Assembly: GCA_030770535.1 (NCBI GenBank)
Contig: JASVEC010000023.1
Span: 1-64,000, forward strand
Origin: Batkoa obscura
Lineage: Eukaryota; Entomophthoromycota; Entomophthoromycetes; Entomophthorales; Batkoaceae
Direction: 5' to 3'
DNA: 64,000 nucleotides
A program made the translations under genes and the position numbers. Shown here one piece after another: positions 32,739 to 44,794 of the stretch (positions are counted from its first letter, which is position 1; each line of letters starts with the position of its first letter). Under the pieces are notes generated by a model. The model had not been told where the DNA came from and did no database searches. It saw only the letters and a program-made list of their open reading frames with translations.

Positions 32739-32740
32739 AT

Positions 32741-32799
<59 letters not shown>
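32739..32799 (+). repeat. (TTTA)n microsatellite
   Basis: About 15 uninterrupted TTTA units in the spacer between the 3' ends of the chitinase and mucin-like genes, ending directly after the latter's stop region. Confidence 0.95.
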
Positions 32800-32801
32800 G
32801 T

Positions 32802-35209
32802 TTATTCTACTCCCATAGGTTTCAAAATAGGGTAAGTATCACTACCATAATACTTTTTATTATTTTTCTTGCCCTTCTTATCTCCATCAATATCAAAATT
32901 ATTGCCATCTTTCAACTTATCCTTACTAATCCCACCACTAGGTTCTAAAATTGGAGTAGCAGATTTAGTTGCGGTAGCTTGAGTAATTGGATTATAACGA
33001 TTATTTTGAGTACTGGTCTGAACATCGGTCCCAATAGTTGGAGTGGCTTTTGGAATAGTACCAGATACAGAGGTACTAATGGTTTTTTCACTTCCAGAAG
33101 TTTGAGATGAAGTATTCTTCTTGATACCAGTTTCTATATTGGTTTCAATATTAGTGGAAGGTGTAGGAGTAACGAGAGAGTTACAAGTAGCACATATACT
33201 TTCTTCACCACTAGTTGTTTGAGTTTGAGTATTCTTTTTAATACTAGTTTCAACCTTAGTTTCAATACCAGTGGTAGGTGTTGGAGTCACCATAGAAGTT
33301 GGAACATTAATGCTTTCTTCACTACCTTTTGATTGGGTTTGAGTATTCTTTTTAATACTGGTCTCAACATCAGTTTCAACAACCGTTGTAGGTTTTGGAA
33401 TATAATTAGTAGTACCAGTACCAATAGTCTGTTCGCCACCAGTTGTTTGAGACTGAGAGTTCTTTTTAATACTGGTTTCGACGTTAGTTTCAACGAGGGT
33501 AGTAGGTGTAGGAGTAATTAAAGAACCACAAGTAATACATATACTTTCTTCACCACTAGTTGTTTGAGTTTGAGAATTTTTTTTATGCTTGTTTCAACAT
33601 TGGTTTCTACAATGGTAGTAGGTGTAGGTGTAATTAAAGAAGTAACAATACCACCAGTTTGACTACCGGTTGTTGATTGAACCTGAGAATTTGTTTTAAC
33701 ACTAGTCTCAACATTAGTCTCAACAACAGTGGTTGGTTTAGGAGTAACTGAAGAGTTACAACTAGTACATATAGTTTCCTCCCCACTGCTACTTTGAGAT
33801 TGAGAATTTTTCTTAATACTAGTTTCAACACTAGTTTCAATTTCAGTAGTGGGTGTTTTACTCGCTGTAACGGTTACAGTTACAGTACCACCATGGGTTT
33901 GATTTTCAGTATTCTTCTTAACACTTGTTTCAACATTCGTCTCAATTCCTGTCTTTGGAGTTTGAGTCACTGTAACTGTAACCGTAGCTAATGTTTGACT
34001 GGTGGCTGATCCATTTTCTTTATTATTATTTTTGCTAGCATCATTGGAGTTATTGCTGCTGTCGTTGGAATTGTTACTTTTGCTGGTGTTAGAGTTACTG
34101 TTGCTATTGGAGTTACTGTTATTATTACTATTACTATTACTGTTACTATTACTACTGTTATTAGTATTGTTATTAGTATTATTATTAGTATTATTATTAG
34201 TATTATTATTACTATCATTACTACTATTATTGTTAATATTACTATTAGTATTACTATTAGTATTACTATTATTGTTAGTATTAGTATTACTATTATTGTT
34301 AGTATTAGTATTACTATTGTTGTTAGTATTACTATTACTATTATTGTTAGTATTACTATTATTAACATTATTATTATTGTCAGTAACTACTGTATTAATA
34401 ACACCGTTATTATTGGTAGTTGTAGTAGTGACACCATTAACAGTATTGCTGTTAGTGCTAATATTATTATTGACACCATTATTGTTATTACTAATGGTAT
34501 TACTACTACTATTAGTAATACCATTATTAGTGATGTTATTGGTATTAGTATTAGTATTGCTATTGTTAACGTTATTATTACTAGCATTATTATTGTTGAG
34601 GTTATTGCTATTATTAACAGTATTACTATTGTTAACATTATTAACATTATTATTGGTCATATTATTAACCATATTTTGGAAATCATTATTTGATTGAGCA
34701 TTATTAACATTATTAGTGTTGGCATTGTTAACATTGTTAACATTGTTAACATTGTTCATATTGTTCATGTTCATATTATTCATGTTCATATTATTCATGT
34801 TCATATTATTCATGTCCATGTTATTCATATTATTAGCATTATTGACATTGTTATTACTGCTACTAGTATTGGCATTATTATTATTAGTGTTACTATTGCT
34901 ATTATTAGTATTGTAGTTATTAGTAGAAGAGTTGTCATTATGAGTATCGGAATGCTTTTGGTTTGAGGAGTGAACATCTGTGGAAATATTTGATGTACCA
35001 GTTTTGGCTTTTTTACCACCTAAAAGACCACCTAATAAATCAGTAATTAAAGACAAGGTTCTTCTTTCAATTGGATGAGATGAATATGGAGTTGAATCAA
35101 TCAATGGAGGAGTATCCAGTACTTGTAAGCCAGCTTTCTCCTTGGATATTTCCAACGCTAGGTTGGAATTTAATAATAAAGTTATGGCGGATAAGGTAGA
35201 GAAACGCAT
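32802..35209 (-). CDS. Secreted Asn-rich mucin-like repeat protein, one frame break
   Basis: Starts MRFSTLSAITLLLNSNLALE, a signal peptide, at 35209. Then come a short unique region (LSLITDLLGGLLGGKK), a very long Asn-rich tract with MNMNN, NVNN and SNTNN units (about residues 85-400), and roughly eight to nine repeats of 45-50 residues centred on ETNVETSIKKN with Thr/Pro/Val-rich spacers (TVTVTVT, TPTPTT) and occasional CxxC pairs (CTSCNS, CATCNS). The frame opened at 35209 ends at 33518. The repeat continues without interruption in another frame down to 32802, ending YPILKPMGVE. The switch occurs at an A8 run (minus strand; T8 at 33577-33584), where one more A would restore the repeat phase. 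Explanations: assembly error, contingency-type slippage or an inactivated gene. No GPI-type tail seen. Likely cell-surface or extracellular. Confidence 0.78.
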
Positions 35210-36428
35210 TTTATTTATTATTAAAAAAAGTATTTAATTTTCCAGAATTAAATTAAAAATATTAAGTTTTTTAAATATTATGTTAAGTAATTACTAGCGA
35301 TTTTACTTAATTTTTATACTTTTTCAAACTTTATTAATATCCATTTTTTAATGGCTCTTGTTAACCGCTCAATTTTAATGACACTAACTTGAACATGGGT
35401 CCAATTTAAATATTTAATATCTAGATCACTTATTTTTTAGTATTTATTAGTTATTTTTCCTCTATTTTATTTAAATTTAATTATTATATTATAAATATTA
35501 AGATAATCTATTAAACAATTCTAGAATAGATTCAATTAATTATTATATCTATAGATATTAATTTAGTTTACGGCTTGATTAATTAGTAAATTGTATTTAA
35601 ATTCATTAAATTCTAAGAATTTCTCGCATTTTGATAATACTAGAAATACCTCTCATCTTATTTTTATTAACGTAATTATTATATTGAAACATAACAAAAG
35701 GTTTATTTAAAATAAATTTTTACAGCTTTAATTTAATAATTTTAAACTTCAAATGTTATTATATTTAAATTTTGAATTTGGGAATTCTAAATTTAGTCAG
35801 ATTAAAATTAAAATTAATAAAAAGTTGATTTTTTATTAAACTTACTGAAATTAATAGCAAAATTTGTAAGTACTTCAAATTAACTTGTTATTAATTTTCA
35901 TAAATAGTTGCTGGCTTTTATTTGCTAAAATTCCTGGAAGCCTATTAATTACGATATCATTTTTACAAGAAAAACAAAAATATATTTATATGTCATATAT
36001 CGTTGCAATCTTATATTCCTAACTATTTAAATTTGCCCAAAAAATAGGGAATTTTTTGAGTTGAACAATTTTAAAATTCAATAACTCTTAAAATTTAAAT
36101 TTTGACAAAACTAAGGAAATTAAACGTCTTACTAAACATGAATTTGAAGTATATAATAATAGTAAGTTATCAAATATATAATCCAAAAGCATTTAGAAAT
36201 GTCATAATAAAACTGACTCAATTCTCTCATTTTCTATTTCTTTATTAATTAACTTTTACATCCCTTTTCACTAAAAAAGATTCCAATTCCTCAACTTTTT
36301 TTTGCAAATATTAAAACTCGAATTTTTCGAAAACTTTAATCAAAAAATCAATTTCAACTTTCACTCAAATTTTCATTTTACTTTTGTTTTACTTCAACCA
36401 ACCGAAATAGAAAGGAAATAGAGATAAA
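35210..36428. other. Shared upstream spacer of the mucin-like gene and ENP2
   Basis: About 1.2 kb between divergent genes, strongly AT-rich and free of MITE copies. A pyrimidine-rich tract precedes the ENP2 start. No gene recognised. Confidence 0.5.
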
Positions 36429-38827
36429 ATGAGTAGCATTAAAGTAAATCAAGCGAATAATATAAAGATCTACACGATCAATGGACAGAGTAATTCTCGA
36501 AGTATGCCAGATTGGCTAAGGAGAAAAAATAGTAAAAAATTAAAGAAGGACGCTGGTAAGTTTTTAAGTTAATCTATATAGTTAATAAAGAGGAAGGATG
36601 AAAAAAAAATAAGGAAATAAAGAATAGAATGGAATGAACAAGAGAATTAATCATTTTAATTTATAGAATGGAATCGTCGTGTTGAATTGATTCAAGAATT
36701 TGAGTTTAATGAAGCGTCTTTAAAAGTACGTACAACCCCAGATGGTAAATTTGCTATGGCTACTGGTAAATTATATTTTAAAATACCTCAATAAGATTTT
36801 TTTAATAAAATGATTATTTTTTAGGTGTTTATAAACCCCAAATAAGAGTTTATGAGTTTTCTGAAATGTCATTGAAATTTGAACGACATACAGATGCTGA
36901 AAATGTAGAATTTGTGGTAAGTTTTCGAAGTTGGAGAAGTAGAAATTATGATAGGCTTACATTTTTATTTTTATTAGATCTTATCTGATGATTGGACAAA
37001 ATCTGTTCACTTACAAAGTGATAGAAGTATTGAGTTTCATTCCCAAGGCGGTATTCATTATAAAACTAGAATACCTAAAGTAAGTTTGTTGACAATAATA
37101 TCAAATAAGCAATACTTAAATTTTATTTTGTATATTAGTTTGGAAGAGATTTAGGTTATCATTTCCCAAGTTGTGATTTATTAGTATGTGGTGCCTCTTC
37201 GGAAGTGTATAGATTAAATTTAGAACAAGGACGCTTCCTCAACCCCATAGAAACTTCTGCTAGTAATGAAAAGGGAATTAATTGTATGGATGTTAATCCA
37301 GCTCATCAATTATATGGATTTGGTTTTAATGAAAGTAAAATGGAATTTTTTGATCCAAGAAGTAAAAGTAAAGTATCTACTTTGGTACCTTTATTACCAA
37401 GTATTTATAAAGATGCGGATGCTACAGTAAATAAACTGAAGTTTGATGAAAGTGGTTTGAATATGGCAGTAGGATTGAATGAAGGGTTAGTGCTATTATA
37501 TGATTTAAGAAATCCGAAACCATACTTGGTAAAAGATCATCAGTATAATTTACCAATTAAGAGTATTCAATGGTTAAATAACGATAAGATTTGTACTACA
37601 GATAGTAAGATTGTAAAGTTATGGGATGCTAAGAGTGTAAGTTGTTATATTGTATTAATAATAAAAATGTTTATTTATTTTTATTCTATTAGGGAGACCA
37701 TTTTACATCTATTGAACCTTTAAATGATATTAATGATTGTTGGGTTGTACCTAACTCAGGGTTAATATTTTTAGCTAATGAAGGTATTCAAATGCAATCT
37801 TATTATATACCAGCTTTGGGTCCAGCTCCTAAATGGTGTAGTTTCTTAGATAATTTAACAGTAATATCTTTTTATGTTAAAAACAATAACAGTGATATTT
37901 AAATGACTTTATTTTTTAATAGGAAGAATTGGAAGAAAACCCAAGTCAAACAGTTTATGAAGACTTTAAATTTATTACTAGAAAGGAAATTAATAGGTAA
38001 GAAAAGTTATTAGGTTTTTATGACAGAATATTTAGTTTGATATTTTAGTTTGGGCTTAGATCATTTAATTGGTAGCAAAGTGTTACGTGCTTATATGCAC
38101 GGGTTCTTAATTGATTTGAGGTTGTATGAAAAGGTAAATAAGAATAGAATATAATTAATTAAATTTAGCTTAATTTATTGATATTTTATTAGGCCAAATT
38201 AATAGCTACACCCTTTGATTATGATCATTATTTGGAAGGTAAAATACGACAAAAAGTGGATGAAGGTAGAAGTACACGTATTCAAGCTAGTAAAGTATTA
38301 CCCAAAGTTAATGCTCATTTGGCTAAGAAAATTATTGAAGAATCAAATGTTAAAAAACATAAAGTAAGTTCAGCTACTCTTATCCATTATAAGCAATTAT
38401 TTATTGACTTTATAAACTATAGACCAAATTGTTGGAAGATGAGCGTTTCAAAGAATTATTTAATAATCCCGAATTTGAAGTGGATCAAGAGGATACTGAA
38501 TTTCAAATGCTCAATCCAACCACTAAAGTCGTTCCAACTAATAAACAAAAAGATGATGATGAAGAAAGTGAAGAAGAAGGCAAAGGGTCGGATGATGATT
38601 CAAGTGATGAAGATGATCTTTTGGGTTGGAAAAGTAGAAATCATAGACCAGAAGGTAGAGCGGGTCAATTTCATCAAAGGAGAGAAGAAAATAAAAAGAG
38701 TAATAACAGAGGTGATAGTAATGACCGTGGCGGTAGAGGCGGAAGAGGAGGAAGAGGAGGAAGAGGAGGAAGAGGAGGAAGGGGAGGTAGAGGTAATAGA
38801 GGAGGTAGAGGTGGTAAAAGAGATTAG
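36429..38827 (+). CDS. ENP2: Nucleolar WD40 ribosome-assembly factor Enp2/NOL10
   Basis: Small-subunit (90S) pre-ribosome factor of the nucleolus. Ten exons: 36429-36555, 36667-36765, 36825-36916, 36978-37079, 37139-37636, 37693-37860, 37923-37996, 38049-38133, 38193-38363 and 38423-38827, 606 residues with no frame conflict. Family landmarks: the N-terminal IYTINGQSNSRSMPDWLRR, the WD40 body (MATGVYKPQIRVYE, WTKSVHLQSDRSIEFH, SGLNMAVGLNEG, KIVKLWDAKSG), LGPAPKWCSFLDNLTEE, DHLIGSKVLRAYMHGFLID and LEDERFKELFNNPEFEVD. The C-terminal tail is acidic, then a run of about nine GGR units and a final GGKRD. RGG tails suit RNA binding and arginine methylation. Highly diagnostic match; the extent of the tail is lineage-specific. 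Confidence 0.95.
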
Positions 38828-38969
38828 ATATTGTCATGAGTTTTATAGAGTTTATTTTAATAAATATATAAGTTATAAAGTTATAAATTTTCAAAGCATT
38901 TTTTGTTTTTTATAGTGATGATAAATAGGAGCTCGTTTGTTTAAGCCAGTAAGAATATTACTTTTAACT

Positions 38970-39482
38970 TCATAATTTTCGTTTCATATCAGTGATTTTT
39001 TTTAGATAGTTCTAAATGAACAATAAAATTAAAACAATTTTTAGGAAATAATAAAGAAATAAAAATAAAAGTACCTTCCTACCCCGAATATGTTTAAGTT
39101 GTTCTTTTAGACTTTTTTCTGTTTGTTGTTTATTTAATCCAGTACCTACTCGATGAAACAATAATGTACCATCTACTTGTTTTACTTGGGCCTTTGCGAC
39201 CTCTGAAGCTTCTGGTTTTTTGGTTTTTACTAATTAGAATCGATATTAGTATCTTCCCTTTTTTGTTCAAAATTGAAAATTATTAAAAAAAACTTGATAT
39301 TACTTACATTCCATTAACTTTTGTTTAATTGAAGCTAATTCGATTGTATTTTTAGTTGTGTTCTCCTTTTTTTCAATAATGAAATAGGGGTTTCTTATTA
39401 ATAAATCTTGGGCTACTGCTAAACCTTCATAATCAGGCAAATCTTGTCGTTTTCTTTTATAGGGAGTTAATGGAGTGGTCAT
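38970..39482 (-). CDS. Small basic protein of 123 residues, unrecognised
   Basis: Three exons (39482-39308, 39229-39075, 39011-38970) with consistent phases and a TGA stop. The sequence starts MTTPLTPYKRKRQDLPDYEG, continues with helical, Lys/Gln-rich segments (IELASIKQKLMELKTKK, VDGTLLFHRVGTGLNKQ) and ends LKHIRGRKNYLKKITDMK. No signal peptide or membrane segment; the composition suits a nuclear or RNA-associated coiled protein. Convergent with ENP2 (143 bp between stops). The third exon has only 14 codons and is the least certain part. I cannot name the family. Confidence 0.62.
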
Positions 39483-39940
39483 AAAGTTACAATTAAAATA
39501 TTTTTGGAATAAAATTAAAAAAGAAATTTTTTTTGAATTTATATTTTCTTCTAAGATTGAAAAAAATTGGGCTAATTGGTTTAAATTTTGTATGGCTAAA
39601 CTTTTGTTAGTGAAAAGTTGATCACTTTTATTTTAGATTTTAATTCAATAATATTATACTCTTATTGACTAATTTATAATACTAATATTTTAATATAGTT
39701 ACAAATGATGGTAATATGATAGTTGAAATACAATGAAATTAATAATAGTAATGTTAAATTATAGTAAACTAAACTATACAATATAAAGTAAAACAAAAAT
39801 TTTAAGTACGTTTTTTTATAAAATTAAATGATAAACCCTCTATAAATATCTACTAAGTTAAATTGTATTTATAAAATATTGACAGGGTAAAGTCTAATAT
39901 TTAAAGGAGATGAGGATAAATTATAATTAAAAAATTACAT
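39483..39940. other. Short spacer upstream of the small gene and downstream of eEF2
   Basis: About 460 bp of AT-rich sequence with no gene; it should hold the eEF2 3' untranslated region and the promoter of the small gene. Confidence 0.5.
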
Positions 39941-42469
39941 TTATAATTTATCATAGTAGAAATCGAATGGTGGAATTTCTGGTTTAAGACCTTTACGAAG
40001 ACGTACTTCGGTTACAGTTTCAAGGGTCTTGGATCCAACATCAAGTGGGGATCCTGGCATTAATTGCCAGTGATCGAAGACACATTGTGGGAAAGCTTGA
40101 CCACCAGTGGAAGAACGTAAAGCGGCAGTGAAACCGAAAGATTCTTTAACTGGGAGATAAGCTTTAACAGTGTACATTGGGGTACCTGGACGTTGTTCTT
40201 CAGCAAATACCATACCACGACGTTTGTTTAAGCATGAGTAAATACCACCAAGAGCTTGTTCTGGGGCTTGGATTTCAGCAAGGTAAACTGGTTCAAGTAA
40301 ACCTGGTTTAGCAGCTAAGCAAGAAGCGTACATGACACGACGGCAAGTTGGCATAATTTGACCAGCACCACGATGGATAGCATCAGCATGTAAAGTGACA
40401 TCAAGAATATTGAAACGTACACCACGCATTTCTTCTTCAGCGCAGACACCTTCCTTGGCAGCCCATTGTAAAGCAGCTACACAAGAATCTTTGATTTCGT
40501 TAAGGTATTGAACAGCCTTAGTTTGATCAACTAACAAGTTACATCCGTTAGTATCTGGACCGAAAGCCCAAATCTTACGAGCATCAGTGACATCCCAACC
40601 ATAAGTATCAGCTAAATGACGGGCACGGATCTTGAAATCGTCACGAGGAGTGATTTTACCACTTTCAATTTCATTTACAAGCTCAGTATCCATTGGTTCA
40701 GCTTTCATGTAAATACGGTTATGCTTGTTTGGAGATTTGGATAAGCAAACTTGGGAGGATTCAACTTGAACAGTTTCACGATATTGGACAACTGGGTTAC
40801 CAATCTTAATTGGTACACCAGCATGATCTTCTTCCAAATCTTTAAGACAAATTTCTAAATGAAGTTCACCAGCACCGGCAACAATATGTTCTCCGGATTC
40901 AGAAGTGAAACATTGGACACATGGATCGGATTTAGATAAACGTTTAAGACCTTCAACTAATTTTGGTAAATCGTTGGCATTCTTAACTTCAACGGAAAGT
41001 CGAACGACTGGGGATACAGAGAATTTCATGACCTTCATGTTATGAGCGGATTCGGAGGTGGTAATGGTACCTGATTTAAGAAGGAACTGATCAACACCAA
41101 CAAGACCAATAATGTTACCAGCTGGACAATCCTCAATTGGTTCAATATAACGACCCATCATAAGAACGGTACGTTGGATAGACTTAATGAAAAGATCATC
41201 TTTTTTACCTGGAACATAGTTTGGACCTTGAATACGTACTTTAAGACCGGAACGGACAGTACCAGAGAAGACACGACCGAAAGCGTAGAAACGACCTTTA
41301 TCGGAAGTTGGTACCATCTTGGAGATGTAAAGCATAAGTGGACCTTTAGAGTCACAGTTCTTGATAGCAGTGCAAGCTTCATCATCAACTGGACCTTCGT
41401 AAAGAGTTTCAGCACGGTATTTTTGAGCAGTGGCTGGGGATGGAAGGTGGATGACTATCATCTCAAGTAAAGCATCAGCAGCTGGTAAAAATTTACGCAT
41501 AGCTACTTTGAGGAGGGCTTTACCTTCTAATTCTCTTTCATCAGATTTAAGACTGATTTCAAGTTTAGTTAAAAGTTCTTCAACTTTATCTTTCTTGAAG
41601 TTCATAACGGAATCGAAGATACGGTAGATTGGATCAAGAACGAAAAGATTGAAAGCACGTTCAAGTTGTTTACCATCAGCATCAGTGGATTTAGTGGTCC
41701 ATTTCTTGGTTTTTGGATTGAAGTAGTTATCACCCCAAAGACGTTTCATCATCTTTTCCTTATCAACACCAAATTTCTTGGCATAACGTTCAGCGAATTG
41801 ACGAAGAGTGAAACCCCAACCGTGGAGACCGGAACCGAAAGCAACAGTTCCTTTTTCTGGGTAAACTTGGCAATCACCAAGAACTTCATCAACATAAGTA
41901 GCAATAACTACGTTAACGGATTCAATGGTACGATTGAAAGTTTGATAAAGTTCTTCTTTACCAACTTGTAATTCAAGAAGAGCACGATCAACCTTGTTGA
42001 TAACAACAACTGGCTTAATCTTTTCTCCTAAAGCTTGACGGAGTACAGTTTCAGTTTGTACGCACACACCATCAATGGTGTCAACGACAACTAAAGCACC
42101 ATCAGTGACACGGAGGGCAGCAGTTACTTCAGAGGAGAAATCAACGTGACCGGGGGAATCGATTAAATTGATTAAGAACTTGTTGGAAGTACTTTCTTGT
42201 TTAACATCTAACATAGCTTGCTCAGAAAGTTCGAAGTACATAGAAATAGCGGTAGATTTAATTGTTACACCACGTTCTTGTTCATCAGCACGGGTATCAG
42301 TATAACGAGCAGTACCAGCATGAGCTGAGGAAATAATACCAGCACGTTGTACAAGGGAATCAGTTAAAGTGGATTTACCGTGATCGACGTGAGCAATAAC
42401 GGACATGTTACGCACATTGCAGGCGGAGTCCATAAGGTCACGGATTTGATCTACTGTGAAATTAACCAT
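39941..42469 (-). CDS. EFT2: Translation elongation factor eEF2
   Basis: GTPase that drives ribosomal translocation in the cytosol. Single exon, 842 residues, the fungal length. Seen: N terminus [15 protein letters not shown]-loop AHVDHGKST (about 26-34), switch-region [38 protein letters not shown], and the diphthamide loop [15 protein letters not shown], whose second His corresponds to the modified His699 of yeast. It ends [13 protein letters not shown]. Codon use is strongly biased (many GGT, GCT, AAG, TTC) and G+C is higher than in all neighbours, as expected for a very highly expressed gene. Lack of introns also fits. Three CCAAT/ATTGG motifs lie within 300 bp upstream. Confidence 0.98.
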   Translation of the reverse strand: MVNFTVDQIRDLMDSACNVRNMSVIAHVDHGKSTLTDSLVQRAGIISSAHAGTARYTDTRADEQERGVTIKSTAISMYFELSEQAMLDVKQESTSNKFLINLIDSPGHVDFSSEVTAALRVTDGALVVVDTIDGVCVQTETVLRQALGEKIKPVVVINKVDRALLELQVGKEELYQTFNRTIESVNVVIATYVDEVLGDCQVYPEKGTVAFGSGLHGWGFTLRQFAERYAKKFGVDKEKMMKRLWGDNYFNPKTKKWTTKSTDADGKQLERAFNLFVLDPIYRIFDSVMNFKKDKVEELLTKLEISLKSDERELEGKALLKVAMRKFLPAADALLEMIVIHLPSPATAQKYRAETLYEGPVDDEACTAIKNCDSKGPLMLYISKMVPTSDKGRFYAFGRVFSGTVRSGLKVRIQGPNYVPGKKDDLFIKSIQRTVLMMGRYIEPIEDCPAGNIIGLVGVDQFLLKSGTITTSESAHNMKVMKFSVSPVVRLSVEVKNANDLPKLVEGLKRLSKSDPCVQCFTSESGEHIVAGAGELHLEICLKDLEEDHAGVPIKIGNPVVQYRETVQVESSQVCLSKSPNKHNRIYMKAEPMDTELVNEIESGKITPRDDFKIRARHLADTYGWDVTDARKIWAFGPDTNGCNLLVDQTKAVQYLNEIKDSCVAALQWAAKEGVCAEEEMRGVRFNILDVTLHADAIHRGAGQIMPTCRRVMYASCLAAKPGLLEPVYLAEIQAPEQALGGIYSCLNKRRGMVFAEEQRPGTPMYTVKAYLPVKESFGFTAALRSSTGGQAFPQCVFDHWQLMPGSPLDVGSKTLETVTEVRLRKGLKPEIPPFDFYYDKL

Positions 42470-42589
42470 TTTTTATAGTCTAATGTATATAAAAGAAAAG
42501 CAATTAGTATATATCTGCCAAAGTTATCAACGATAATCTAGCAAAGACAAAAAAAATAAAATATTTCAAATGTTTTCTTATATTAATAT

Positions 42590-42740
42590 AAATAGCCAAT
42601 GAAACCCGAGCATTTAATTTTACTAATAAACTGGAATAACACATATCCCCAATATTAATTGCGATTGGCTTAGTTGTCATATTAAATCAGGTTAATAGGT
42701 CAGCTCTGCTCATTTATTCCTTTTACTGCCAATCAAATAT
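42590..42740 (-). promoter_or_regulatory. CCAAT-motif cluster upstream of eEF2
   Basis: AGCCAATGAAA near 42594, ATTGGCT near 42664 and GCCAATCAA near 42730, at 120-270 bp from the eEF2 start. These fit HAP/NF-Y-type binding sites by sequence only. Confidence 0.35.
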
Positions 42741-43956
42741 ATCAAAGAGCGAATTCTATATTTCAAAAGTCAAGTAAAATTCTCAAACTAACAAATGAAA
42801 AGTGAATGAACTATATTAAAGTTAAGCGGAGGGCTGTTCTTTGTTAGCTTTAATAATGGGATCTAAGCTCAGAATTTATTCCACACCCAAAAATAACCCA
42901 CAATTCGAATTGATCCACCAATTTTTTTGATAATAAAAATAGATTTATTACAATATCTCAATATATTAATTTTAATATATTGTTATAAATTTTTCAAATG
43001 ATTATATAAATTTTATCATTTTCACCAATCATTACATTAATTTTTACAATGCGTTTAATTCGATTACCCCTGAAATGATAAAACCAGTTCGTTTGGTCTG
43101 GTGTTTATCAATCCTTGTTATTTACAATCATTTATTTTTTTAGTATAATTTTAAATATACACATGTAAAAATAAATAACTAACTATAACGATAAAGGATA
43201 TATATAATAAACAAATTCATTTTTTAAATTTTTATATTTACTATTTTTAAAATACATTTGTTTTATATAAAGCTCTATTATTGTAAAAAACTGTTAGCTG
43301 AAAAAATATTCTATTAAATTAAAAGAGCATAGTTATTGGGACAGTACTTTAAGCAAAATAATCAAAAAAGCAACCCTTGACTTAACCTCATCAGCTTTTA
43401 TACTGGGAGAAATAGAACTATATTTAGTGTTCCATTAATGGAAAACACCTACTACTAAATAGAAATCATCTAATTAATAAGGCCCCCTGCTTCATTTATA
43501 AAACATTTAAACAATAATTAATTTATTATTAACAAAGATCCCATAGAGATAGTTTCAAATAATCCATAACCTGAAGACTAAAAACTAAATCATATTATGC
43601 ATGATAGTAGTAAAAACCCTCTTAAAGTATTGGTATTAAATTAACTTACTATATAGATAATTGTTTTCTAGCTTTAGGATGTCTTTTATGTTATGGGGGT
43701 TTAACAGAGCTTGTAATAAACATTGATTTATAGTAACGTTTATACATTGTAATAATTAAGAACTTTATATAACTTTAGAAAGGATTTTATTAGAATCTTC
43801 ATAATAAAATTGGCTCAGCTATATATGGACCTTAGACTTAGTTGATCGAAAAAAATAGCTAAAAAATTGCTCTCAGTATATATGTGTAAAGATAACTTGA
43901 AAGATGATTATTTATAGAATATACTTATGAGTCTTGTAATATTGAATAGAGCATTT

Positions 43957-44052
43957 GGGGATGTATTTTTATCTTTAAGAAATTTACTAGCAATTTTTCC
44001 ACTCAAACAGCACTTAAAAGATGGAAAAAGCGATAAAGCCAAAAAAATCTCC
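43957..44052 (+). mobile_element. Short MITE copy, ATTT duplication
   Basis: GGGGATGTATTTTTATCTTT left end and AATCTCC right end, core CAAACAGCACTTAAAAGATG. ATTT flanks at 43953-43956 and 44053-44056. Confidence 0.82.
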
Positions 44053-44525
44053 ATTTTAACAAATAGATTATCTTTAACAATATTTAAATAAAATGTTTTG
44101 ATAATTTATTGATTTAATAAATTAAAAGTTTTGACAATTTTTTTATGGCTTCTAATATATTAGAAAGTTAAATGTATTTATATAGTTAAACGTTTATTAA
44201 AATTTGTTTCTGATATGAAAAGTTATTTTTCAACATAAATAAAACATAATTTATTGAAAGCTATACATTTATTTTGTTTTATTTTTAATTTTTGATTTAA
44301 CTTAATTTTAATTTGTATTTAATAAGCAAATAATAATAAACAAAAGTATAATAACAATAGTTAAATATAAAGCAAAAATAAACAGTGATAAACTAGACGA
44401 TATAAAATAATAACAAGACAATTTAAATAATAGCAAAATTACAATAAAGTAAACAAGTAAATCATAGGAAGATAAAGAAATATAAAATAGTAAAAGCAGT
44501 GATAGTATCAAATATCATTGTATAT

Positions 44526-44621
44526 GGAGACATCTTTTTTTGTTTAAAAAATTTGCTAGCATTTTTTCAGCTCAGTAGCACTTATAAGTGGAAAAGGTGA
44601 TAAAATCAAAAATATATCCCC
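44526..44621 (+). mobile_element. Diverged short MITE copy
   Basis: GGAGACATCTTTTTTTG left end, ATATCCCC right end, core CAGCTCAGTAGCACTTATAA. Flanks ATAT/TATC do not match. Confidence 0.68.
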
Positions 44622-44712
44622 TATCGTTTTTTGATATCATTATTATTACAAACTTTACTATTAGATTTTAATTATATGATGTTGGACAATAGAGTAAACG
44701 TTTCTAATATTT

Positions 44713-44794
44713 GAGGATGTTTTGGTTTCCTTACTTTTTCCATTTATAGTGGAAAAATTGTTAGTAAATTTCTTAAATATAAAAATACATCCCC
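44713..44794 (-). mobile_element. Short MITE copy with internal deletion
   Basis: GAGGATGTTTTGG left end and TACATCCCC right end; the central AGCGCT hairpin loop is missing, leaving CCATTTATAGTGG. Flanks do not match. Confidence 0.7.

Noticed and set aside
34002-34697. A 231-codon leucine-rich frame on the plus strand
   Set aside because: It is the antisense reading of the Asn-rich tract of the minus-strand repeat gene; AAT/AAC codons read backwards give Leu and Val.
41174-41971. Several plus-strand frames across eEF2
   Set aside because: Antisense shadows made possible by the strong codon bias of eEF2.
43690-43700. TATGGGGGT resembling a MITE left end
   Set aside because: No internal hairpin or right end follows.
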